This document shows positions 1 through 5,995 of a stretch of DNA of 64,000 nt, piece by piece; position 1 is the stretch's first letter, and the number at the start of each line of letters is the position of its first letter. The notes below the pieces were generated by a model that saw nothing but the letters and a program-made list of their open reading frames with translations, was not told the DNA's origin and searched no databases. The position numbers and the translations under genes are program-made. Source of the stretch: GCA-2711565 sp963664245 (lineage in GTDB: Bacteria > Bacteroidota > Bacteroidia > Bacteroidales > GCA-2711565); NCBI GenBank assembly GCA_963664245.1, contig OY760934.1:3348001-3412000 (forward strand), in the 5' to 3' direction.

Positions 1-2
1 TT

Positions 3-170
3 TTCGGGGTTGATACCAAACCATTTCTTGACCCTATGCGTCTGATAAGTATTGCCGTGAACCTTATTATCATGCGTTATTATTTTGTTAAGTTAAAATA
101 CGATCTCACGGGAAGAGGAGTTTTATTGGTAACTTTTATTTACGTTATTGTTTATTTTTGGGCTCATTAA
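3..170 (+). CDS. C-terminal end of an unidentified membrane protein (partial)
   Basis: An open frame enters from the left window edge and stops at 168-170, giving the last 55 residues of a protein. It ends in a hydrophobic helix rich in V, I, F and Y that finishes in WAH, preceded by a second hydrophobic stretch around LISIAVNLIIM. It stops 9 bases before lpxB, so the two are probably co-transcribed. Too little is visible to name a family. Confidence 0.6.
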   Translation, partial: FGVDTKPFLDPMRLISIAVNLIIMRYYFVKLKYDLTGRGVLLVTFIYVIVYFWAH

Positions 171-179
171 ACCGGAATT

Positions 180-1289
180 ATGCGTTACTACATTATTGCA
201 GGGGAGGCCAGTGGCGATTTACATGCCTCTAATTTGATGAAAGAATTGAAACGGAAAGATGCCGAAGCGAATTTTCGTTGTTGGGGAGGGGATTTAATGC
301 AGGCACAGGGGGGGCAGTTGGTAAAACATTACCGCGACCTGGCTTTTATGGGATTTGTGGAGGTTATTGCCAACATTCGTACCATTGCCCAGAACCTTCG
401 GTTTTGCAAGCAGGATATTTTAACGTATAAGCCCGATGCCCTTATTTTGGTGGATTACCCGGGTTTTAATTTACGCATAGCGAAGTTCGCGAAAGAACAG
501 CATTTAAAAGTTATTTATTACATCTCGCCACAGGTTTGGGCCTGGAAAAAATCGAGGGTTCATAAAATAAAACGAACTGTCGACCGTATGATTACCATTC
601 TTCCGTTTGAGAAAGATTTTTATAAAACCTATAATTACGAGGTTGATTATGTGGGGCATCCCTTGCTGGATGTAATCACCAGTCTTGAAAAACCGGATGA
701 GAAAAAATTCAGGAAAGAACACGAACTAGATAACCGCCCGCTTATTGCTTTGTTACCTGGAAGCCGCAAGCAGGAAATTGCCAAAATGTTGACGAAAATG
801 CTGCAAGTGGTTCCGGCTTTTTCTGAATATCAATTTTTGATTGCCGGGGCTCCGGGGGTTGATGAGGATTTTTACCGCCAAATTATAGGTTCGGAAAATG
901 TAAAACTGATACATGCCAAAACCTATGATATTTTGCAATTGGCCGAAGCTGCCCTGGTAACCTCGGGTACGGCCACGCTCGAAACGGCTTTGTTTGAAGT
1001 TCCCGAAGTGGTTTGTTATAAAGGAAACGCGCTTTCGGTTCAAATTGCACGTCGATTGATAAAAATTAAGTTTATCTCTTTGGTGAACCTGATTATGGAT
1101 CGCCTGGTGGTGAAAGAGTTGATTCAAAACGATTTGAGCCTGGAAAGCCTTAACCTGGAGTTGCAAAAAATTCTTCCTGATTCGGATGAGCGAGAGCAAA
1201 TGCTCAAGGATTTCAAGGAACTCAAAGAAAAATTGGGCGGGTCAGGAGCTTCTGAAAAAGCAGCCGAAATAATTCTTTCTCAGTTTTAG
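180..1289 (+). CDS. lpxB: Lipid-A-disaccharide synthase
   Basis: Glycosyltransferase family 19 enzyme. It joins UDP-2,3-diacylglucosamine to lipid X to form the lipid A disaccharide at the inner face of the cytoplasmic membrane. The 369-residue length is normal for the family. The N-terminal GEASGD motif (residues 8-13) is present, followed by the YISPQVWAWKKSR segment, LLPGSRKQEI (about 191-200) and SGTATLETAL (about 262-271), all typical of LpxB. The ATG at 180 places GEASGD at the expected distance from the start. Its presence shows a Gram-negative lipid A pathway. It lies 9 bases after the preceding membrane protein gene. Confidence 0.96.
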   Translation: MRYYIIAGEASGDLHASNLMKELKRKDAEANFRCWGGDLMQAQGGQLVKHYRDLAFMGFVEVIANIRTIAQNLRFCKQDILTYKPDALILVDYPGFNLRIAKFAKEQHLKVIYYISPQVWAWKKSRVHKIKRTVDRMITILPFEKDFYKTYNYEVDYVGHPLLDVITSLEKPDEKKFRKEHELDNRPLIALLPGSRKQEIAKMLTKMLQVVPAFSEYQFLIAGAPGVDEDFYRQIIGSENVKLIHAKTYDILQLAEAALVTSGTATLETALFEVPEVVCYKGNALSVQIARRLIKIKFISLVNLIMDRLVVKELIQNDLSLESLNLELQKILPDSDEREQMLKDFKELKEKLGGSGASEKAAEIILSQF

Positions 1290-1310
1290 CGACAAATTTC
1301 TTTTTTGGGA

Positions 1311-1337
1311 ATAAATCACAAAGATTTTGTGATTTAT
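1311..1337 (+). promoter_or_regulatory. Perfect hairpin covering the comEC start codon
   Basis: A 12-base arm ATAAATCACAAA (1311-1322), a 3-base loop, and the exact complement TTTGTGATTTAT (1326-1337). The ATG of comEC begins at 1336, so its first two bases lie in the right arm. In mRNA this hairpin would bury the initiation region. It could equally be an operator palindrome. Its function is inferred. Confidence 0.5.
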
Positions 1338-3381
1338 GAATCATTGGCATAATTACCCCTTTGTTAGAATTGCGATCCCGTTTATTTTGGGAATCTTAGT
1401 CTCAGTGCAGTTTGCAATTAGGGTTCCCGATAAAATCTTAATTCTCCTCTTTTTGTTCAGTTTGTTTTTTACCTATTTCAGAGGTTTCAGAACGTATAAA
1501 TTTCGAAATGTTTACGGTGTTTTTATATTCTTGTTTTTCCTGGCTTTTGGAGCCGCGATGAGCTATGAGTGTCTCCAAAAACCGCAACTCCCGGCTTCCG
1601 ATGTGTTGATAGCCATTGTGCAGGAAGCCCCCGAAGAAAAAGAGAATTCTGTTAAGCTGATTGTTAAAACAGAAACTTTTGTGGTGGAGGACAGTCTGCA
1701 GCATTTTGCGGTCAAAGCATTGTTATATTTTCAAAAAGACAGCCTGTCGAAAAACCTTGTGACAGGTGATGAAATATTAATTTTTCAAAAGCTTGACACG
1801 GTTCAGACAGCAATGAACCCTTATGCGTTTGATTTTAAACGCTATTTAAAATTTAAACAAATCCATTTTCAGGCCTATGTTAAATCGGGAAACTGGATGT
1901 TGCTAGAAAAACAAAAAGTTCGCAGCCTGAAAGCTTTTGCCGGCGACATCCGGGAAGTCTTGATTGAAAAACTGAAAAATGTCGGGTTCTCTGAATCGGA
2001 ATTAGGCGTTGCTTCTGCCATTTTATTGGGTTACGATCAAATTCTTGATCCGGAAACCCGCGATGAATTTTCTGATGCCGGGGCAATGCATGTGCTTTGC
2101 GTGTCGGGTTTGCATGTGGGGATTATTTACCTGATTTTTGCTTCGCTCTTGAATCCGCTAAAACGAAAAAAATACGGGATTTATTTACGGGGGATTTTGC
2201 TTCTGATGGTAATCTGGCTTTATGCTTTCATCACGGGTTTGTCTCCTTCGGTACTGAGGGCTTCAACCATGATCTCGTTTATTGTCCTGGGCGAAAGCTT
2301 AAAGCGAAGTTCTAATATTTATAATTCCATTGCCGCTTCTGCTTTTTTTCTCCTGCTAATCAACCCGCTAATGTTGATGGAAGTAGGCTTTCAATTATCT
2401 TATTCGGCGGTGCTTGCTATTGTTTCTGTTTTTCCGGTTCTGAGCAAACGGATTTACATAAGGAACAAACTTTTTGCAAAAATCAGGGATATTCTCATTG
2501 TTTCGTTGGCAGCACAACTCGGAACTTTTCCCTTGGCCATTTATTACTTTCATCAGTTCCCGGTATATTTTCTGTTCACCAATTTATTTGTGGTTTCCTT
2601 CGCTGCAATCATTATCTATCTTGGGTTTGCTTATCTTTTATTGTTCGGCATTTCGCTGGTAAATTCGTTTTTGGCTTTTCTTTTAAAATTTTCAATTCGC
2701 TTGTTGAACCTTTTTGTTGGCTTTATCGATTCGCTTCCCGGAGCTTCGCTCGAAGGTTTGGTTCTTGGTTTGCTGGCTGTATTCCTTGTTTATTTTTTGA
2801 TTTATGCAGGCTTCAAATCTTTTCTTTTGAAAAACAAGGCTTGGTTCTTTTGCTTGCTTGTTTCGTTACTTGCTTTATTGCTGTTGAACACTTATCGAAT
2901 ATCCAGAATTTATCAAACGGATAAATTAACGGTGTACAGTACCTCAAAAGGACTGGCAATGGATTTTATTTCTTCAGGTGAGAACCGCTTGTTTTTAGAT
3001 ACGTTGGTTTCGGAAAAACAGCTTTCGTTTGCGGCTCAGAACCATTGGATACATGCTGGAATAAAACAACCAACAAAAATATTCCTGGATACGGTATTAA
3101 GCCCGTTTATGCTCGAGTATCAGGGGAAAAAGATTTTGTGTTTTAACGGTAGAACGGCTTCAAAGGTTCTTGAAATCGACAGTGAGATGGATTATGTATT
3201 CCTGTCTTCAAATCCTGGTATAGATTTAAATGCAGTGGATTCGCTTTATCATCCGCAAGAAATTGTGATTGCCCGCAACAATTATTTTTACCGGCAAAAT
3301 AAATGGGAAAAAACGGCTTCTGAAAAAAACATTCTGCTTTGGCCGGTTCGAAAAAAAGGCACTTTTGAAATAAACTTTTAG
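1336..3381 (+). CDS. comEC: ComEC/Rec2-family DNA uptake channel protein
   Basis: Polytopic inner-membrane protein of 681 residues in the ComEC/Rec2 family, which carries single-stranded DNA across the cytoplasmic membrane during natural transformation. Several N-terminal membrane segments are followed by a DUF4131-like soluble region (about residues 60-190). The Competence domain begins near GAMHVLCVSGLHVGI (about 249-263), containing the family SGLH motif, and runs to about residue 490 with many hydrophobic helices. The C-terminal part (about 500-681) sits where some homologues carry a metallo-beta-lactamase domain. No HxHxDH motif is visible there, so that domain is absent or degenerate. 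The start codon lies in a perfect hairpin. It is 46 bases downstream of lpxB. Confidence 0.9.
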   Translation: MNHWHNYPFVRIAIPFILGILVSVQFAIRVPDKILILLFLFSLFFTYFRGFRTYKFRNVYGVFIFLFFLAFGAAMSYECLQKPQLPASDVLIAIVQEAPEEKENSVKLIVKTETFVVEDSLQHFAVKALLYFQKDSLSKNLVTGDEILIFQKLDTVQTAMNPYAFDFKRYLKFKQIHFQAYVKSGNWMLLEKQKVRSLKAFAGDIREVLIEKLKNVGFSESELGVASAILLGYDQILDPETRDEFSDAGAMHVLCVSGLHVGIIYLIFASLLNPLKRKKYGIYLRGILLLMVIWLYAFITGLSPSVLRASTMISFIVLGESLKRSSNIYNSIAASAFFLLLINPLMLMEVGFQLSYSAVLAIVSVFPVLSKRIYIRNKLFAKIRDILIVSLAAQLGTFPLAIYYFHQFPVYFLFTNLFVVSFAAIIIYLGFAYLLLFGISLVNSFLAFLLKFSIRLLNLFVGFIDSLPGASLEGLVLGLLAVFLVYFLIYAGFKSFLLKNKAWFFCLLVSLLALLLLNTYRISRIYQTDKLTVYSTSKGLAMDFISSGENRLFLDTLVSEKQLSFAAQNHWIHAGIKQPTKIFLDTVLSPFMLEYQGKKILCFNGRTASKVLEIDSEMDYVFLSSNPGIDLNAVDSLYHPQEIVIARNNYFYRQNKWEKTASEKNILLWPVRKKGTFEINF

Positions 3382-3466
3382 CAGGACTTTACTGCTGAAA
3401 CTCATAGACTTTGTAATCGTATAATAATGAGTGTTTAGGAGAGGTGAAAAAATTAAGTGATTTTTT

Positions 3467-3496
3467 TTTGTGATTATAAAAATTCCCTTATCTTTG
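3467..3496 (+). promoter_or_regulatory. Bacteroidota-type promoter of tRNA-Asp
   Basis: TTTG at 3467-3470 and TATCTTTG at 3489-3496 match the Bacteroidota -33 (TTTG) and -7 (TAnnTTTG) elements, with 18 bases between them. They lie about 35 bases before tRNA-Asp. The same TATCTTTG or TACTTTTG element precedes the other tRNA genes of this window. Confidence 0.75.
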
Positions 3497-3530
3497 CACG
3501 GCTTTACAAAAGCAAGTTCTTAGGAATAAT

Positions 3531-3605
3531 GGTCCGGTAGTTCAGTTTGGTTAGAATACATGCCTGTCACGCATGGGGTCGCGGGTTCGAGTCCCGTCCG
3601 GACCG
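3531..3605 (+). tRNA. tRNA-Asp (GTC)
   Basis: The acceptor arms GGTCCGG and CCGGACC pair perfectly and the discriminator base is G, as expected for Asp. The anticodon loop CTGTCAC gives anticodon GTC, and the T arm contains GGTTCGAGTCC. CCA is not encoded. The accessory island begins right after it. No second copy of the tRNA 3' end was noticed at the island's right edge, so use as an attachment site is not shown. Confidence 0.97.
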
Positions 3606-3612
3606 CAGTTTA

Positions 3613-3652
3613 AAATCGTAAGTTTTTTATTAATAGAAGCTTGCGATTTTTT
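3613..3652 (+). terminator. Terminator after tRNA-Asp
   Basis: AAATCGTAAG (3613-3622) pairs with CTTGCGATTT (3640-3649), with one G-T pair, and is followed by a T run. It sits 8 bases after the tRNA. Confidence 0.7.
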
Positions 3653-3717
3653 ATTTATATAAAAAGTCCATATATAGTCCATCTTTAATAAAAAATTACT
3701 TTCTTAATAGTAAAATT

Positions 3718-3788
3718 GGGGCGGGTATCCCAAAAACCTCAATTAATGCCCCCACCTTATTTTAACGTGGGTTACTTATCTCGCCCTA
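3718..3788 (+). other. Structured leader upstream of the recombinase gene
   Basis: GGGCG at 3719-3723 can pair with CGCCC at 3782-3786, enclosing a second stem CCCAC (3751-3755) / GTGGG (3767-3771). This GC-rich fold stands out in AT-rich DNA about 95 bases before the recombinase start. It could be a cis-regulatory RNA or an old recombination site. The rest of 3653-3881 holds nothing I recognise. Confidence 0.3.
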
Positions 3789-3881
3789 ATATTAATTTTT
3801 TTGTATATTAGTGTCGTAGATGATAAATGCTACTCCCCGGCATTATATGTACTTGCAATTGTATTTCTTAATAACTCTTGT

Positions 3882-4745
3882 ATGTCAAATAAATCATTAA
3901 ATATTCAATTCGAAGAGGCGCTGAAAAAGTATCAAGATTTACTTATTCAAAAGAGATACAGTGATAACACTTGTAAGACATATATTCACTACTTTAATCA
4001 ATTTCTTAATGATATAGGGAACAATTCTCCAGATAAAATCACTTCTGAGCAGATAAACAGATATATATTGCATTTGATAAAGACACAAAAAATATCTCCT
4101 TCACGACAAAATCAAATCATTAATGCAATTAAGTTTTATTATGAAAAGGTCTTAGGTAGAGCTACTGAATATTATCACATAGAGCGACCCCATAAGGTTA
4201 AAACACTTCCTAAAGTTATCAGTGAATCTGAGGTGGAAAATATCATAAATTCCATACAAAATTTAAAGCACAAAGCTATAGTTACTCTACTGTATTCTTC
4301 TGGTTTAAGGATAAGTGAATTACTCAATCTAAGAATTAAAGATATTGACAGCAAAAGAAATTTGGTCATTATAAAAAATTCAAAAGGAAACAAAGACCGA
4401 ATTGGTTTATTATCTGAAAAAGTTTTAAATTTACTAAGGCAATATTTTTTGGAATATAGACCTAAAGAATATTTATTTGAAGGGCAGAATGGAGGAAAAT
4501 ATACTGCTATTAGTGTTAGAAATGTACTAAAAAATGCTTGCAAAAAAGCTAAAATTACAAAACATGTTACTCCCCATACTCTAAGACACAGTTTTGCAAC
4601 GCATTTGCTTGAGCGAGGAACTGATTTGCGGTATATACAAACTTTATTAGGGCATAACAGCAGTAAAACAACAGAACGATATACTTGGGTAACAAAGAAA
4701 GGATTTGAAGGATTAAGAAGCCCAATTGATAACCTCAAAATATGA
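3882..4745 (+). CDS. XerD-like tyrosine recombinase of the cassette array
   Basis: Site-specific DNA recombinase of 287 residues, counted from the ATG at 3882. A longer frame from 3801 exists, but its first 27 residues look unlike the family. An N-terminal SAM-like core-binding domain (about 8-95) is followed by the catalytic domain. The catalytic residues are Arg in SSGLRISELL, Lys in NSKGNKDR, His and Arg in TPHTLRHSFATHLL, His in LLGHNS and Tyr in TERYTW. The stretch between the second and third catalytic blocks is short, as in XerC/XerD. It does not show the extra segment typical of class 1-type IntI integrases. The gene points toward the cassette array and ends about 130 bases before the first cassette boundary. 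Role as the array's integrase is inferred from position. Confidence 0.85.
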   Translation: MSNKSLNIQFEEALKKYQDLLIQKRYSDNTCKTYIHYFNQFLNDIGNNSPDKITSEQINRYILHLIKTQKISPSRQNQIINAIKFYYEKVLGRATEYYHIERPHKVKTLPKVISESEVENIINSIQNLKHKAIVTLLYSSGLRISELLNLRIKDIDSKRNLVIIKNSKGNKDRIGLLSEKVLNLLRQYFLEYRPKEYLFEGQNGGKYTAISVRNVLKNACKKAKITKHVTPHTLRHSFATHLLERGTDLRYIQTLLGHNSSKTTERYTWVTKKGFEGLRSPIDNLKI

Positions 4746-4754
4746 AAGACATAA

Positions 4755-4880
4755 TGTTACATAACTCGTCAAGTTGTATAACATGCTATATTAGTGCTTT
4801 TTATGAATTTTTTGTAGTTGTATAACAACAATAAAACATATAAGTGAAATAACAACAATGATGTTATACATACGTTAAGA
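4755..4880 (+). other. Possible attI-like insertion site
   Basis: Between the recombinase stop and the first cassette core GTTAAG (4874) lie two direct copies of TGTATAACA (4775-4783 and 4819-4827). An inverted copy, TGTTATACA (4862-4870), sits just before the crossover position. The copies are spaced 44 and 43 bases apart, and a weaker relative (TGTTACATAAC) occurs at 4755. Such repeats beside a simple core site resemble recombinase-binding sites. The assignment is inferred. Confidence 0.5.
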
Positions 4881-4891
4881 TGCCATTCGCC

Positions 4892-5089
4892 TTACGGCGA
4901 ACAAAATCCATCATTTAAAATTTTTGTTGGATTTAATTTAAGTGTCTCGAAGGGATTATTCCCGTGAACATGACAAAACATAGTCATCCCATCAATAGCT
5001 TTTTGCAGTTCTTTAGCATCTTCATTTTTATATACAAGGGAATAATCCTCATATTCAAATGTTATTTTAACAATTTTTTGATCTTTCAT
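4892..5089 (-). CDS. Small hypothetical protein of cassette C1
   Basis: A 65-residue soluble protein, counted from the ATG at 5089 (protein start MKDQKIVKITFEYEDYSL). A longer frame starting at 5131 would place its start codon inside the cassette-end core, so the internal Met is preferred. No family is recognised. It is encoded on the strand opposite to the other cassette genes and faces the recombinase. Its stop codon lies in a small perfect hairpin, TTCGCC-TTAC-GGCGAA (4886-4901), which may end transcription. The unit is bounded by the exact 15-base inverted repeat CGTTAAGATGCCATT (4873-4887) and its complement (5124-5138), the cassette boundaries. Confidence 0.55.
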   Translation of the reverse strand: MKDQKIVKITFEYEDYSLVYKNEDAKELQKAIDGMTMFCHVHGNNPFETLKLNPTKILNDGFCSP

Positions 5090-5128
5090 ATTATTACAAA
5101 TTTTAAATTTTACTGTATTTTGTAATGG

Positions 5129-5490
5129 CATCTTAACGAGCCGCTAAACCAAATTACTCTTACATTCGATCAATCACTCGCCGCAAGTCTAAAAACAGCA
5201 CCTAACAATGGCTGAAACGTAATTTGGCTCTGTCTTAAAAATTCTTCAAGTATTTAAAAGATTGATAAGTAGTTTTAATACTTCTTTGTTGTGTTTTATC
5301 ATTAAATCACCGATTAAATGATGTTCAGCTACTTCTTTATCTGAAAGTCCACTAAAACCATCAAACGTTTGTAGCATTGTGCCAGCATTGTTGATAGCAT
5401 TTAATCTACCCTTAGTAATATTTTTCATCTTTAACATCTTTTAAATCCTTTCATTTTTAATCCAGAACTACGTTTAGCGGCTCGTTGTGT
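5129..5490 (+). other. attC1-like site, unusually long, with a small ORF in its loop
   Basis: The end core CATCTTAAC (5129-5137) is followed by arm GAGCCGCTAAAC (5138-5149). The complementary arm GTTTAGCGGCTC (5472-5483) directly precedes the next cassette core GTTGTGT (5484-5490). Including the adjoining AAC and GTT, the arms pair perfectly over 15 bases. The site is about 360 bp, nearly three times the other sites here, and its centre contains a 63-codon frame. Inside is a second pair, CCAAATTAC (5149-5157) / GTAATTTGG (5218-5226). It may be two fused sites or a site that gained an insert. Confidence 0.6.
5246..5437 (-). CDS. Small hypothetical protein inside attC1
   Basis: A 63-residue frame starting MLKMKNITKGRLNAINNAG, with a predicted helical, soluble composition and no recognised family. 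The start could be the second Met (residue 4). It lies wholly between the two perfect arms of the oversized attC1 site and is on the minus strand like the C1 gene. Whether it is expressed is unknown, but its composition looks more protein-like than the shadow frames around it. Confidence 0.4.
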   Translation of the reverse strand: MLKMKNITKGRLNAINNAGTMLQTFDGFSGLSDKEVAEHHLIGDLMIKHNKEVLKLLINLLNT

Positions 5491-5528
5491 TTCATGCTGA
5501 AAAAAAGAATGCCAACCCACAAACAGCA

Positions 5529-5576
5529 CATTTGCAAATCGCACAAACCGACTCATGACCAAAATTTGCAAAAGAG
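5529..5576 (+). repeat. Left copy of imperfect direct repeat flanking the R-M genes
   Basis: This segment contains TCGCACAAA, then GACCAAAA, then TTGCAAAAGAG. The copy at 10689-10746 has TCGCACAAA, then GACCAAAA, then TTGCCAAAGAG in the same order, with a few more bases in the middle. The two copies bracket the regulator, restriction enzyme and methyltransferase genes within cassette C2. Confidence 0.55.
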
Positions 5577-5597
5577 CTGTTTTTGCTTTCGCACAAC

Positions 5598-5641
5598 TTG
5601 ACAAAACTGGCAAGAATTATTACCTTTGACAAAGTTGTCAA
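5598..5641 (+). promoter_or_regulatory. Tandem operators (C-box-like) before the R-M controller gene
   Basis: A perfect palindrome TTGACAAAGTTGTCAA (5626-5641; 7-base arms) and a degenerate copy TTGACAAAACTGGCAA (5598-5613) lie 28 bp apart, centre to centre. They end 18 bases before the ATG of a small HTH protein that leads the R-M genes. Two such sites are the usual arrangement for autoregulating controller (C) proteins of restriction-modification systems. Binding by this protein is inferred. Confidence 0.6.
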
Positions 5642-5659
5642 GGCAAATATTTCAAGATA

Positions 5660-5995
5660 ATGAAAGAAACATTTGGAGAATATATACACAGACTAAGAGT
5701 TGATGCTTCAATGACGTTAACAAAATTAGCTGCCGCATTGGATATTGACCAATCGACGTTATCAAAAATTGAGAATGGAAAGAGATTAGTTCCAGAGAAT
5801 ATTTTACCAAAACTTGCTAACGTATTTGAACTTAAGCTGGAAAAACTTCAGAAAGAATATTATAGTGAAAAAATAGCTGAGATTATTTATCCTCAGTCAA
5901 ACACAACTGAACTTTTAAAATTAGCTGAAGAAAAAGCAGAATATTTTAGAACTAGGCAACTGAAGCAAGGTAAACTAGATTTTGATAAGCAATGA
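5660..5995 (+). CDS. XRE/C-protein-like HTH regulator of the R-M system
   Basis: DNA-binding regulator of 111 residues. The N-terminal HTH_3 fold covers about residues 6-62, with the recognition region LTKLAAALDIDQSTLSKIENGK matching the XRE/Cro pattern (quoted here in part: DQSTLSKIENGK). The rest is a helical tail. Controller proteins of type II restriction-modification systems are small HTH proteins of this kind that delay nuclease expression. It is the first gene of cassette C2, its stop overlaps the start of the restriction enzyme gene (ATGA at 5992-5995), and two palindromic operators lie just upstream. This supports autoregulation and control of the downstream genes. Confidence 0.8.
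   Translation: MKETFGEYIHRLRVDASMTLTKLAAALDIDQSTLSKIENGKRLVPENILPKLANVFELKLEKLQKEYYSEKIAEIIYPQSNTTELLKLAEEKAEYFRTRQLKQGKLDFDKQ

Noticed and set aside
3531..3605. tRNA-Asp as attachment site of an integrative element
   Set aside because: No second copy of the tRNA 3' end was seen near 25 kb. The array's own core sites explain the boundaries better.
3653..3717. Old integrase gene end near the repeated TCCAT-TATAT segment
   Set aside because: It is too short to support any coding remnant.
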